A DNA stretch of 64,000 nucleotides. Origin: CBDHEY01 sp965262305. GTDB lineage: Bacteria > Pseudomonadota > Gammaproteobacteria > Pseudomonadales > Cellvibrionaceae. Below are positions 52,191 through 60,965 of the stretch, piece after piece. The notes under the pieces are model-generated. The model searched no databases. It was given only the letters and a program-made list of their open reading frames with translations, and was not told the DNA's origin. The position numbers and the translations under genes are program-made. The DNA is taken from positions 124,001 through 188,000 of the forward strand of contig CBDHEY010000002.1 of NCBI GenBank assembly GCA_965262305.1. The letters are read 5' to 3'. Every line of letters begins with the position of its first letter. Position 1 is the first letter of the stretch.

Positions 52191-53807
52191 ATGAAAATTT
52201 TTACCAAAAGTACGTTTTTGGGACTTTTGGGTCTGCTGCTGTCTGTTAATGTTTCAGGGATGACATTTGACGAGACTGTTGGTGACCTGCTTACCAATTC
52301 GAATAAAGAAAAAGCTGAGGTGATAGAAACCTTAGCAGAAATCAAAGATCCCAGAGTTCTTCCCGTCTTAACCTCACTACTGAATGCAAAACTTTTTTAT
52401 ACGAAAAATGATAAAACCATTGTCATTATTACCCAAATTGAAAAAAAATTTCAGCTTACTGATGCTGTATCGGGCAATGATTTAGGTTTAGTGAGTAAAA
52501 AAGAAATCAAGAAAATTCGCATTAATAATCGACTGCGCCGAGTTTTGAGATCTAATATTGCAAAACTTGAACTTTCTAGCGAGGATTCCCGTCTTCGTCT
52601 CAAGTCAGCGAAAAATATCCTTAAAAAACCAGACCCATCTCTACGTAATCAGCTCACAGCCGCATTGCGAGAAGAAAAAAATAATAGTGTGCGAAATTAT
52701 CTAGATTTAGCGATCGCCTTAATTGATGTTAATGGTGATGATCAAGAGCGCCGATTTACCGCGGTCACCCGATTGAGTCAGTCGGTCGAACCTGAAGCTA
52801 TTGCAAAATTAAATCAACTTGCTGAAAAAGATGAGATTGGTAGTTATCTTGAGGAAAATAAAGAGTTAGCCCTTTACGCAGATAAAAAAATTGAGGTGAT
52901 AGAAAGTAAACTTCAATTTTTTAAATTCATCGAAAATCTTCTTTTTGGGTTAAGTCTTGGTTCTATTCTTCTACTGGCGGCGATTGGTTTGGCAATTACT
53001 TTTGGCGTGATGGGAGTGATTAACATGGCTCATGGTGAAATGATCATGTTGGGCGCCTATACAACGTTTGCTATACAACAACTTTTTCCAGAACTAATTC
53101 AAGTTTCTTTATTGATAGCAATTCCCGCTGCGTTTGTTGTATCGGGTACCGCAGGAATTCTCATTGAGCGCTTTGTAATACGACACTTATACGGCCGCCC
53201 ACTTGATACATTACTTGCTACCTTTGGTGTTAGTTTAATTTTGCAGCAGTCGGTCAGAATGTACAGTTCCAACAATGTGCCTGTGGTTTCTCCTGACTGG
53301 ATTAGTGGATTTTGGCAAGTGAACGGTGCCTTGGCGCTGACCTATAACCGAATATATATTTTAATTTTTAGTTTAATTGTTCTGGGTGCACTAGCTCTAT
53401 TGCTCAAGAAGACAATGGTTGGTTTGCAGATGCGAGCTGTTACGCAGAATAGAGCCATGGCGAACTCCATGGGCATTCGATCAAATTGGGTGGATGCATT
53501 AACTTTTGGTTTGGGTTCTGGTATTGCCGGAATAGCTGGTGTGGCCTTGAGCCAAATTACCAATGTTGGTCCTAATCTTGGTCAAGGATACATAATTGAT
53601 TCGTTTATGGTTGTCGTTTTTGGAGGGGTTGGGAATTTACTCGGAACCTTCCTAGGCGCATTGAGTTTAGGTGTTGCGAATAAATTTTTAGAGCCATACG
53701 CCGGTGCTGTGGTAGGTAAGATCATCGTCCTTGTTTTTATTATTCTATTTATTCAGTGGCGACCGCGCGGTATGTTTGCGCTTAAAGGTCGATTTGTGGA
53801 GGACTAG
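52191..53807 (+). CDS. urtB: Urea ABC transporter permease UrtB
   Basis: A 538-residue protein. A signal-like helix at residues 8-24 is followed by an extra soluble domain of about 200 residues (LAEIKDPRVLPVLTSLLNAKLF..., HEAT-like helices) typical of proteobacterial UrtB. From about residue 245 a LivH-type permease follows (GLAITFGVMGVINMAHGEMIMLGAYTTF; YGRPLDTLLATFGVSLILQQ; TQNRAMANSMGIRSNWVDALTFGLG). The paralogue at 40960 lacks the N-terminal domain. It is followed by urtC at close spacing. Confidence 0.94.
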   Translation: MKIFTKSTFLGLLGLLLSVNVSGMTFDETVGDLLTNSNKEKAEVIETLAEIKDPRVLPVLTSLLNAKLFYTKNDKTIVIITQIEKKFQLTDAVSGNDLGLVSKKEIKKIRINNRLRRVLRSNIAKLELSSEDSRLRLKSAKNILKKPDPSLRNQLTAALREEKNNSVRNYLDLAIALIDVNGDDQERRFTAVTRLSQSVEPEAIAKLNQLAEKDEIGSYLEENKELALYADKKIEVIESKLQFFKFIENLLFGLSLGSILLLAAIGLAITFGVMGVINMAHGEMIMLGAYTTFAIQQLFPELIQVSLLIAIPAAFVVSGTAGILIERFVIRHLYGRPLDTLLATFGVSLILQQSVRMYSSNNVPVVSPDWISGFWQVNGALALTYNRIYILIFSLIVLGALALLLKKTMVGLQMRAVTQNRAMANSMGIRSNWVDALTFGLGSGIAGIAGVALSQITNVGPNLGQGYIIDSFMVVVFGGVGNLLGTFLGALSLGVANKFLEPYAGAVVGKIIVLVFIILFIQWRPRGMFALKGRFVED

Positions 53808-53811
53808 AAAT

Positions 53812-54963
53812 ATGTTTAAGCACTCTGTTTTCTACACGTTGCTAATGAATGACAAAATTGGACGATATCTGATTTCCGGTATCTTGATTATTGCCACTTT
53901 GATTTCATTATCAAACTTGCTTATCCCCGAAGGTACGTTTTTACATGTCCCTACTTATGTAGTTTCCCTTTTAGGAAAATATTTGTGTTATGCATTACTT
54001 GCTTTGGCGCTCGATTTGGTTTGGGGCTATTGCGGTATTCTTAGTCTAGGCCATGGTGCCTTCTTCGCATTGGGTGGATATGCAATGGGCATGTATCTAA
54101 TGCGTCAAATCGGTGATCGTGGCGTTTACGGAAATCCCGAACTCCCAGACTTTATGGTTTTCCTAAATTGGCAAGAGCTGCCTTGGTATTGGCTAGGATT
54201 CGATAGTTTCTTTTTTGCTATGTTTATGGTGATTTTTGTTCCTGGTTTCCTCGCATTTGTATTTGGTTGGTTGGCCTTTCGTTCACGAGTGACGGGAGTG
54301 TATCTTTCGATTATTACTCAAGCATTGACGTTTGCATTGATGCAGGCATTTTTCTTGAATGACTTTGGATTTGGTGGAAATAATGGTCTAACAGATTTTA
54401 AAGATATTTTAGGTTACAGCCTGCACTCTGACGGGACTGCCGTCGCATTGTTTTTTATCTCTGCGTTGTTTTTATCTTTCGCGTATTGGGTTAGCCGTTT
54501 CATCACTCAAAGTAAATTTGGTCGTGTATTAATCTCAATTCGCGACGCAGAAAGTAGAGCAAGATTTTTAGGCTATCGAGTTGAGCACTATAAGTTAGTC
54601 GTTTTTGTATTTTCTGCGATTCTTGCGGGTATTGCCGGTGCACTTTTCGTGCCTCAAGTAGGCATTATTAACCCTGGAGAATTTAGCCCTATTAATTCAA
54701 TTGAAATTGTTATTTGGGTTGCCCTTGGCGGTCGCGGTACGCTCTATGGTGCAATCATTGGTGCGATTGTTGTTAACTACGCGAAAACATTTTTTACTGG
54801 TGCTTTCCCTGAAATTTGGTTATTTATGCTCGGTGCGCTTTTTGTGTTGACGACAACCTATCTACCTCAAGGACTGGTTGGGCTTTTCGATAAATACATA
54901 ACAAATAGAAACCAGAGCTCAAAAAAATCTGATCACACGGAAACATCGGAGGTGGTTCAATGA
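53812..54963 (+). CDS. urtC: Urea ABC transporter permease UrtC
   Basis: A 383-residue LivM-type permease with about ten helices. Typical are LVWGYCGILSLGHGAFFALGGYAMGMYLMRQ, the ELPDFMVFLNWQELPWYWLGF loop, the ATPase-contact RDAESRARFLGYRVEHYK and GGRGTLYGAIIGAIVVNYAKTFFTGAFPEIW. The frame is open upstream into urtB (from 53731), but ATG 53812 follows GAGGA and gives the conserved N-terminus. Its last four bases (ATGA) overlap the urtD start. Confidence 0.94.
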   Translation: MFKHSVFYTLLMNDKIGRYLISGILIIATLISLSNLLIPEGTFLHVPTYVVSLLGKYLCYALLALALDLVWGYCGILSLGHGAFFALGGYAMGMYLMRQIGDRGVYGNPELPDFMVFLNWQELPWYWLGFDSFFFAMFMVIFVPGFLAFVFGWLAFRSRVTGVYLSIITQALTFALMQAFFLNDFGFGGNNGLTDFKDILGYSLHSDGTAVALFFISALFLSFAYWVSRFITQSKFGRVLISIRDAESRARFLGYRVEHYKLVVFVFSAILAGIAGALFVPQVGIINPGEFSPINSIEIVIWVALGGRGTLYGAIIGAIVVNYAKTFFTGAFPEIWLFMLGALFVLTTTYLPQGLVGLFDKYITNRNQSSKKSDHTETSEVVQ

Positions 54964-55727
54964 TTACTTCAACGAGCGATACCACAAAAGTCAAAAGTAT
55001 TTTGTATCTAAATGGGGTAACAAAATCATTTGATGGCTTTAAAGCAATTAACAACTTGTCTTTAGATATTGCCCCGGGGGAACTGCGTGCGATTATCGGT
55101 CCTAATGGCGCAGGTAAAAGCACCATGATGGATATTGTTACCGGAAAAACGCGTCCAGATCAGGGTGAGGTGAGATTCAAAGATAATATTGATCTTACCA
55201 AATTTGATGAAACAGATATTGCCAACATGGGTATTGGTCGAAAGTTTCAAAAACCAACTGTTGTTGAAAGCTTAACTGTTTGGCAAAACCTTGAGTTGTC
55301 CTATGCCGGGAATCGCGGTGTGTTGCAAACGCTATTTGCAAAGCAGGATGAGAAGCAGTCATCCAGAATTGACGAGGTTATAAATTTAATTGGATTGTAT
55401 GAAAAATCAGAAATTAGCGCTGCAAATTTATCTCATGGACAAAAGCAATGGTTAGAGATAGGTATGCTTATAATACAAGATCCCGAAGTTCTTTTAGTGG
55501 ATGAACCTGCCGGGGGTATGACGGATGTTGAAACAATGGAAACCGCTGAGTTGCTAAAGGAGATTAGTAAAAGCCATTCGGTAATTGTTGTAGAGCATGA
55601 TATGGATTTCGTTAAAGCGTTAGATTGTAAGGTGACTGTGTTACATGAAGGTAGCGTATTGGCTGAAGGGAGTTTGGATAAGGTCTCTGCCGACTCTCGT
55701 GTGATTGAAGTGTATTTAGGGCGCTAA
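54960..55727 (+). CDS. urtD: Urea ABC transporter ATP-binding protein UrtD
   Basis: A 255-residue ATPase: Walker A GPNGAGKSTMMD, IGRKFQKPTVVESLTVWQN, signature LSHGQKQWLEIGMLI, Walker B VLLVDEPAGGMTDVE, switch VEHDMDFVKALDCKV. It overlaps urtC by four bases and is followed by urtE after 10 bp. It is more like the UrtD family type than the copy at 43233, fitting a urea-specific system. Confidence 0.95.
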   Translation: MITSTSDTTKVKSILYLNGVTKSFDGFKAINNLSLDIAPGELRAIIGPNGAGKSTMMDIVTGKTRPDQGEVRFKDNIDLTKFDETDIANMGIGRKFQKPTVVESLTVWQNLELSYAGNRGVLQTLFAKQDEKQSSRIDEVINLIGLYEKSEISAANLSHGQKQWLEIGMLIIQDPEVLLVDEPAGGMTDVETMETAELLKEISKSHSVIVVEHDMDFVKALDCKVTVLHEGSVLAEGSLDKVSADSRVIEVYLGR

Positions 55728-55737
55728 GGAGACAGCT

Positions 55738-56433
55738 ATGTTAGAAGCAAAAAACATTGACCTTCATTATGGCGCAAGTCAAGCGTTGCAGAATGTTTCA
55801 ATTAATGCCGCTATTGGTGAAATTACCTGTGTGTTAGGTCGAAACGGTGTTGGCAAAACAAGTTTAATGCAGGCTATAACGGGGCGTCATCCATCCTCTA
55901 ATGGCTCCATAATCTGGAATGATAGGGATATTACCAAGTTGCCCGCTGCCGATCGAGCAAAGGCCGGTATTTCGTATGTACCCCAGGGGCGTCAAATATT
56001 TTCACAGCTTACCGTTTTGGAAAATCTAAAAACAGGCTTTGCAGCCTTGCCGCGGGGGCAAAAAAAAATCGACGACGAGATTTACGATCTATTTCCTGTA
56101 TTGCAGAAAATGTTGCACCGCCGAGGTGGTGACTTATCTGGTGGACAGCAGCAGCAGCTCTCAATTGCGCGCGCGCTAGTTATGAAACCTAAATTATTAA
56201 TCTTGGATGAGCCAACAGAGGGCATTCAACCCTCAATTATTAAAGATATCCATAATGTGATAACCATTTTGAAGCAACAGGGGGATATGGCGATATTACT
56301 CGTTGAGCAATACTTTGAATTCGCCAAAGACCTGGGCAATTCCTATGCGGTGTTAGATCGTGGTGAAGTGCGTCTATCAGGTCTCATTTCCGACATGAAT
56401 GAAGAAGAGGTTAGGGCTTATATCACTGTCTAG
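55738..56433 (+). CDS. urtE: Urea ABC transporter ATP-binding protein UrtE
   Basis: A 231-residue ATPase: Walker A GRNGVGKTSLMQAITG, Q-loop YVPQGRQIFSQLTVLEN, signature DLSGGQQQQLSIARAL, Walker B LLILDEPTEGIQPSIIKDI, then ILLVEQYFEFAKDL. AAGGAGACAGCT precedes the ATG. It closes the urtABCDE operon; the next 316 bp hold a nitrogen-type promoter region. Confidence 0.95.
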   Translation: MLEAKNIDLHYGASQALQNVSINAAIGEITCVLGRNGVGKTSLMQAITGRHPSSNGSIIWNDRDITKLPAADRAKAGISYVPQGRQIFSQLTVLENLKTGFAALPRGQKKIDDEIYDLFPVLQKMLHRRGGDLSGGQQQQLSIARALVMKPKLLILDEPTEGIQPSIIKDIHNVITILKQQGDMAILLVEQYFEFAKDLGNSYAVLDRGEVRLSGLISDMNEEEVRAYITV

Positions 56434-56515
56434 GTGGTTAAAGTTAGCATTAGAACATTATCCGGGTGTTCGTAACGGTAGTAAGGAGTATTTAAAACAT
56501 ATTGTGCGCCTTATT

Positions 56516-56556
56516 TTGGTGCTTTTCCTTGGTGCGCAAACTTTAATATGCACCAA
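56516..56556. promoter_or_regulatory. NtrC-like half sites upstream of the porin/glnK/amtB unit
   Basis: TTGGTGC at 56516-56522 and 56529-56535, and the inverted GCACCAA at 56550-56556. The last two form a 7-bp inverted repeat with a 14-bp gap. They lie about 85-125 bp upstream of a sigma-54-like promoter, the normal NtrC enhancer distance. Confidence 0.45.
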
Positions 56557-56638
56557 TATGGGTTTAAGCTTGGGCTTATTTTTTACATATATTACTTGTT
56601 TTTTTTCTAACTATTTGAAAAATATAAATAAATTTGTA

Positions 56639-56655
56639 TTGGCCTGGAAACTGCT
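56639..56655 (+). promoter_or_regulatory. Sigma-54-like promoter upstream of the porin pseudogene and glnK
   Basis: TTGGCCTGGAAACTGCT has GG and GC at the required 12-bp distance and matches TGGC and TGC of the -24/-12 consensus. The predicted start is near 56666. It is the only sigma-54-like site seen ahead of glnK-amtB. Confidence 0.5.
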
Positions 56656-56749
56656 AAACCCTACCCTAGCTTTATCTCAAAGCGGTAATAATTGAGAGCG
56701 GCATTCAAAACTAAAAACGTAAATAACTCTGACTATTGGAGAAAAATAT

Positions 56750-57464
56750 ATGAAGACATCTAAAAAATTATTGGCGACTGCGATTGCTACTCTGGCTGTA
56801 GGTGGGATTGCGCCAGTTGCAAATGCGGAATTAAGTGCTTCTGCTACTGTAGCTTCTAGTTACCTTGTGGCGTGGTATCTGATCTGGGTTCTGGTACACC
56901 AGCGGTTTCTGGTGATTTAGTATACTCAGACTTCAGGGTTTTACGGCGGTGTTTGGACTTCTTCAGGTGATACTGGACTGCAGGGTCTGAATTTGACCTT
57001 ATTTGTTGGCTATGGTGGCGAGTCTGGTGATTTTTCTTATGACATCAGCTATTTGGAACTACATACTATCCTAGGCTGGCGGTGGATATACACCGATGAC
57101 GGGCGAGTCCTGATTTCACTGAAGATTCCTGACTTGGTGATTTCGTTAGCGAGATTGGTCCTTACTTTACCTTGTTTGAGCCCTGTTAGTTTCTCTTGGT
57201 AACACAAGTAATGATTATCGTTACTATACCCTTAGTTATTCTGTAAGTGATTTTGGTTTTACGCTTGGTCGTCATGAAAATGGTTCTGGCGCAGTTGGCT
57301 GTCCTGCTGACACAGGTGGTGGAGAGAATTGCGACCCTATTCATCTTAATGTGGATTACTCATTTAATGATAATCTGACATTCACTTTCAGTCAGTTTTT
57401 TGATGATGAGCCTGCTGGAGATGACTTAAAAGTAGTTGTTTCTTATTCTTTACCAATTGAGTAA
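56750..57464 (+). pseudogene. TorF-type outer-membrane porin, multiply frameshifted
   Basis: ATG 56750 begins an intact signal peptide (KLLATAIATLAVGGIAPVANAE) and the first strand (LSASATVASSYL). From about 56868 to 57190 the porin sequence continues only by switching frame at least six times: readable pieces are SGDLVYSDF, GFYGGVWTSSGDTGL, FVGYGGESGDFSYDISY and LVISLSLGPYFTLFEP. From 57192 one frame is intact to TAA 57464 (SLGNTSNDYRYYTLSYSVSDFGF ... VVVSYSLPIE). The repaired protein would be a beta-barrel of about 235 residues like the TorF putative porins found next to glnK-amtB in related bacteria. Real decay is favoured, because large genes on both sides are intact. Confidence 0.75.
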
Positions 57465-57472
57465 GTCTATTG

Positions 57473-57500
57473 GCGGTGTTCTTTAGAGCACCGCTTTTTT
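57473..57500 (+). terminator. Terminator between porin remnant and glnK
   Basis: GCGGTG and CACCGC arms, with an inner TCT/AGA pairing, followed by six T. It would attenuate read-through from the sigma-54-like promoter into glnK. Confidence 0.7.
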
Positions 57501-57538
57501 AATCTTTGACCTGCAATGATAACTAGAGGAGCAGTCAG

Positions 57539-57877
57539 ATGAAGTTAATTACGGCTGTAATTAAACCATTCAAATTGGACGCTGTTAGAGAAGCCCTATC
57601 GGAAATTGGGGTTCAAGGGATTACTGTCACCGAAGTAAAAGGGTTCGGTCGACAAAAGGGCCATACCGAGCTTTATAGAGGCGCGGAGTATGTTGTCGAT
57701 TTTCTTCCAAAAACAAAACTGGAAGTAGCAATTGCGGATGATCAATTGGATTCTGTGGTTGAAGCAATTAGTAAAGCTGCGCACAGCGGCAAAATTGGTG
57801 ATGGCAAAATCTTTGTTTCACCGTTAGAGCAAGTGGTTCGTATCCGTACTGGTGAGTCCGGCGAAGAAGCACTTTAA
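57539..57877 (+). CDS. glnK: P-II nitrogen regulatory protein GlnK
   Basis: A 112-residue trimeric P-II protein that senses ATP, ADP and 2-oxoglutarate. The T-loop carries the uridylylation site Tyr51 (HTELYRGAEYVVDFLPK). The B-loop is SGKIGDGKIF and the C-loop VVRIRTGE. Placed 40 bp before amtB, it is the copy expected to plug the ammonium channel. AGAGGAG precedes the ATG. A second P-II gene lies after amtB. Confidence 0.95.
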   Translation: MKLITAVIKPFKLDAVREALSEIGVQGITVTEVKGFGRQKGHTELYRGAEYVVDFLPKTKLEVAIADDQLDSVVEAISKAAHSGKIGDGKIFVSPLEQVVRIRTGESGEEAL

Positions 57878-57917
57878 ATTAAAACAGTAACTTTATAAAA
57901 AACCCCGGAGAACTGCT

Positions 57918-59201
57918 ATGGAAAATCTCGTTTTCGAAATGCAGTACGCTATGGACACTTTTTACTTCCTTGTCTGTGGTGCACTTGTAATGTGGATGGC
58001 TGCTGGTTTCGCTATGTTGGAATCAGGCCTTGTTCGTGCTAAAAACACGACTGAAATTTTGACTAAAAATGTCGCATTGTTTGCGATCGCATGTACTATG
58101 TACTTAGTATGCGGCTACGAATTTATGTATGGTGGCGGTTTCTTCTTGTCGGGAACTGACTCTGTTGCAAGTATGGATGATGCTGCAATCGCTGGCGTAT
58201 TAGAAGGTTCTAAAGCATTTGCTGCTGGCGCTGATGACTCAGGTTTACAATACTCAGGCGCTTCTGACTTTTTCTTCCAAGTAGTGTTTGTTGCTACTGC
58301 AATGTCTATTGTTTCTGGTGCGGTTGCAGAACGTATGAAGCTTTGGGCTTTCCTTGCTTTCGCTGTTGTGATGACTGGTGTTATCTACCCAGTTGAAGGT
58401 GGCTGGACTTGGGGCGGCAAACCCGCTTTCTGGGCTTTCGAATTGAATTACAGCGACTACGCTGGTTCAGGTATCGTTCATATGGCAGGTGCAGCAGCAG
58501 CATTGGCAGGTGTTATCGTACTTGGTCCTCGTAAGGGCAAGTATGGCGAAAACGGTGTAATCAATGCTATTCCTGGTTCTAACCTTCCACTAGCAACCTT
58601 GGGTATGTTTATTCTTTGGATGGGATGGTTTGGTTTTAACGGTGGCTCTACACTTCAGTTATCAGGTATCGGCGTTGCCAACGAAGTTGCAAGCGTATTC
58701 TTAAATACGAATGCAGCGGCTTCTGGTGGTTTGATAGCGGCATTGATCGTTGCTCGTTTTATGTTTGGTAAAGCCGACTTGACTATGGCTCTGAATGGCG
58801 CCTTGGCGGGTCTTGTTGCTATTACAGCAGAGCCTGCTGATCCTAGTCCATTTCTTGCTACCATTATCGGTGCTATCGGCGGAATCATTGTTGTATTTAG
58901 TATTATTGGTTTAGACAAGTTGAAGATCGATGACCCAGTAGGTGCTATTTCTGTTCACGGTGTAGTGGGTATTTGGGGTGTCTTCGCTGTTCTTCTTTCA
59001 GACTCTGATGCGTCTTTCGTTGGTCAGTTAGTTGGCTTATTGGTTATCTTTGTTTGGGTATTTGTAACGAGTTTAGTTGCATGGTTAGCCATCAAAGCAA
59101 TCATTGGCGTGCGAGTGACTGAAGAAGAAGAGTTTGAAGGTGTCGATATTTCTGAGTGTGGTATGGAAGCTTACCCAGAATTTGTGAGTGGCGCTAAGTA
59201 A
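57918..59201 (+). CDS. amtB: Ammonium transporter AmtB
   Basis: A 427-residue Amt-family channel with eleven helices and no cleaved Amt signal peptide of the E. coli kind visible (MENLVFEMQYAMDTFYFLVCGALVMWMAAGFAMLESGLVR). The pore twin histidines lie in YAGSGIVHMAGAAAALAGV and DPVGAISVHGVVGIWGV; the NTTEILTKN motif is typical. A cytoplasmic C-terminus of about 35 residues is the GlnK-binding part. It is cotranscribed with glnK and followed by a strong terminator. Confidence 0.96.
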   Translation: MENLVFEMQYAMDTFYFLVCGALVMWMAAGFAMLESGLVRAKNTTEILTKNVALFAIACTMYLVCGYEFMYGGGFFLSGTDSVASMDDAAIAGVLEGSKAFAAGADDSGLQYSGASDFFFQVVFVATAMSIVSGAVAERMKLWAFLAFAVVMTGVIYPVEGGWTWGGKPAFWAFELNYSDYAGSGIVHMAGAAAALAGVIVLGPRKGKYGENGVINAIPGSNLPLATLGMFILWMGWFGFNGGSTLQLSGIGVANEVASVFLNTNAAASGGLIAALIVARFMFGKADLTMALNGALAGLVAITAEPADPSPFLATIIGAIGGIIVVFSIIGLDKLKIDDPVGAISVHGVVGIWGVFAVLLSDSDASFVGQLVGLLVIFVWVFVTSLVAWLAIKAIIGVRVTEEEEFEGVDISECGMEAYPEFVSGAK

Positions 59202-59228
59202 GCCGCAACCTTTTAGTATTGAAAGAAG

Positions 59229-59251
59229 CCGGGCATTGCCCGGTTTTTTTT
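59229..59251 (+). terminator. Rho-independent terminator after amtB
   Basis: CCGGGC and GCCCGG arms with a 3-base loop and a run of eight T, 28 bp past the amtB stop. Confidence 0.9.
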
Positions 59252-59359
59252 GCGACAAAAATCGACTTTATTTTGAGTTTCAATGCACATAGGTGTAAAT
59301 TGTCCACCGATGTTCTAATAATAAACTAAATTGCTCAAAAAATAACAAGGGGAAAGCCA

Positions 59360-59698
59360 ATGAAGCTGATCACCGCTATTGTCAAACCATTCAAGCTCGA
59401 TGATGTCCGCAACGCACTTTCGGAAATGGGTGTTCAAGGAATGACCGTAACAGAAGTCAAGGGCTTTGGTCGCCAAAGGGGACACACTGAGCTCTATCGT
59501 GGTGCAGAGTATGTAATTGACTTTTTACCAAAAGTTAAAATTGAGCTTGTTTTGGATGATGATTTGGTTGAAACGGCTGTCGAGGCAATCAGTAAATCTG
59601 CTATGACAGGCAAAATTGGTGACGGTAAAATATTTATTACTCCATGTGAAAAAGTCGTTAGAATTCGAACCGGAGAGTTAGATTCTGAAGCGATTTAA
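59360..59698 (+). CDS. Second P-II protein (GlnB/GlnK paralogue)
   Basis: A 112-residue P-II protein about as long as the first, with the same T-loop (HTELYRGAEY, Tyr51), B-loop and C-loop, but differing around residues 60-80 (KVKIELVLDDDLVETAVEAISKSAMTGK) and with Cys in KIFITPCEKVV. It has its own upstream region after the amtB terminator and so may be expressed independently. Whether it acts as GlnB (on NtrB and adenylyltransferase) or as a second GlnK cannot be told by eye. Confidence 0.93.
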   Translation: MKLITAIVKPFKLDDVRNALSEMGVQGMTVTEVKGFGRQRGHTELYRGAEYVIDFLPKVKIELVLDDDLVETAVEAISKSAMTGKIGDGKIFITPCEKVVRIRTGELDSEAI

Positions 59699-59763
59699 AA
59701 TCGTCTTTATACTGATTATTGGCCTAAATTTTCATTTAAATTAAATGGCTTAACATATTTATT

Positions 59764-59787
59764 TTTCGGGCTATCATTGGCCCGAAA
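59764..59787 (+). terminator. Hairpin after the second P-II gene
   Basis: TTTCGGGC and GCCCGAAA arms with an 8-base loop, 66 bp past the stop. No T-run follows, so it is a weak terminator candidate. Confidence 0.4.
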
Positions 59788-59981
59788 TATAGATAAAATC
59801 CCTTTCAGCCCCCCTTTAAAGTGTTTGATTTACAGCTTTAATACAAAAACTTAATAAGTTTCCTATTTATATAAAAAAAAAAGATAATGATTTTTCAATT
59901 TTTTTTTGTATATCACTAATTTTCTAGTCTATAAATATCCAAACTAATTCACATGTTATTGATGAGTAGGTGGTGGAGATT

Positions 59982-60260
59982 ATGGGAGAAATGTCGGAAG
60001 ACTACGTGGAAGAAAATGAATTTGAATCCAGTAATGAGCAAGTCGCTACTAAATTTAGTGAACAAGATAACTCTGATTCAGACTCCTCAGATATTGTTTT
60101 GGATGCCGCAGCTAATGATAAAGATGAAGAGCGGCGCAAGATTCAAGCTGATATAGAGGCGTTTTTAGGTCAGGGAGGAACGATAAATCAAATCGATCCA
60201 AATGTTATGGCTGATCCACCGAAAAAACCAACGTCAAACTATGGTGGTCAACCAATATAA
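59982..60260 (+). CDS. sutA: SutA-like RNA polymerase-binding regulator
   Basis: A small protein of about 92 residues. The N-terminal two thirds is acidic and disordered (rich in Glu, Asp, Ser), then a short helix (EERRKIQADIEAFLGQGG) and the tail INQIDPNVMADPPKKPTSNYGGQPI. That tail is nearly that of Pseudomonas SutA, which binds RNA polymerase and aids transcription of housekeeping genes in slow growth. The start may be ATG 59982 (AGGTGG eight bases before) or ATG 59991 (MSEDYVEEN). Its place near glnK-amtB matches Pseudomonas as I recall it. Confidence 0.8.
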   Translation: MGEMSEDYVEENEFESSNEQVATKFSEQDNSDSDSSDIVLDAAANDKDEERRKIQADIEAFLGQGGTINQIDPNVMADPPKKPTSNYGGQPI

Positions 60261-60287
60261 ATGATGTGTTAAAAGAATTAACATTGG

Positions 60288-60965
60288 TTAGATGAGCTTG
60301 GGCAGTGTGCGGTTTAGTACCTCTGCAACATAGTTCAAAAATAACGTTCCCATGCTGCTGTGATAATATGTCGGGTCTTGATTTCCAATCGCTAAGACCC
60401 CTAACAAGTTTCCATGGTTTAGCACGGCAAGTGCCGCGGATCCGACATTATGGGCATCATCGTCAAATAAAAATTCGATTTCTTTAATATCTAATCCGCC
60501 AGTAACAGATTTCACCGCCTGAAGATGTTTACCAATTTGGTTTCTGGCAATATATATGTCTTCAACTCTTGCTTTAGATTCAGGTAGTGACTGTGAAGAA
60601 AACAAAATGATTCTCGTGTAGTGAACTTGAAAATCTTTTTCGAAACTATAGTAAAGGGCGTCTACTAAACTGTTTAAATCAGTGCTTTCGATTAGTGCGA
60701 GAACAAGTCGTTTGGTTTTATCAAAAAGGCGGTCGTTTTCACGTGCGTTGTCGAGTAGGTTAGTTAACCTATGACGCATCTCCATATTACGCTCTCTTAG
60801 TATCGATACTTGTCTCTCAACAAGTGATACAGCATTCCCACTATTATGTGGTAAATGCATTTCTGTTAACAGGTCCGGATGCCTCTCAAAAAAACTTGGA
60901 TTTTCTTTGAGATATTTTTCGACTCTATCCTCGTTAATTTGATTAGGGTTTTGAATGTCGCTCAT
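60288..60965 (-). CDS. DUF484 family protein
   Basis: A 225-residue protein with an N-terminal NPSFFERHPDLLTEMHLPH motif, VERQVSILRERNMEMRHRL helix and a GAF-like domain. The frame is open to 61037, but ATG 60965 (MSDIQNPNQ) overlaps the dapF stop by four bases and is the conserved start. In many gammaproteobacteria it sits between dapF and xerC; here no xerC follows, and the next gene (sutA) converges on it. The biochemical role is unknown. Confidence 0.9.
   Translation of the reverse strand: MSDIQNPNQINEDRVEKYLKENPSFFERHPDLLTEMHLPHNSGNAVSLVERQVSILRERNMEMRHRLTNLLDNARENDRLFDKTKRLVLALIESTDLNSLVDALYYSFEKDFQVHYTRIILFSSQSLPESKARVEDIYIARNQIGKHLQAVKSVTGGLDIKEIEFLFDDDAHNVGSAALAVLNHGNLLGVLAIGNQDPTYYHSSMGTLFLNYVAEVLNRTLPKLI

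Noticed and set aside
56399..56695. 98-codon frame overlapping the end of urtE
   Set aside because: Starts inside urtE in another frame and covers the NtrC-like and sigma-54-like sites; no domain.
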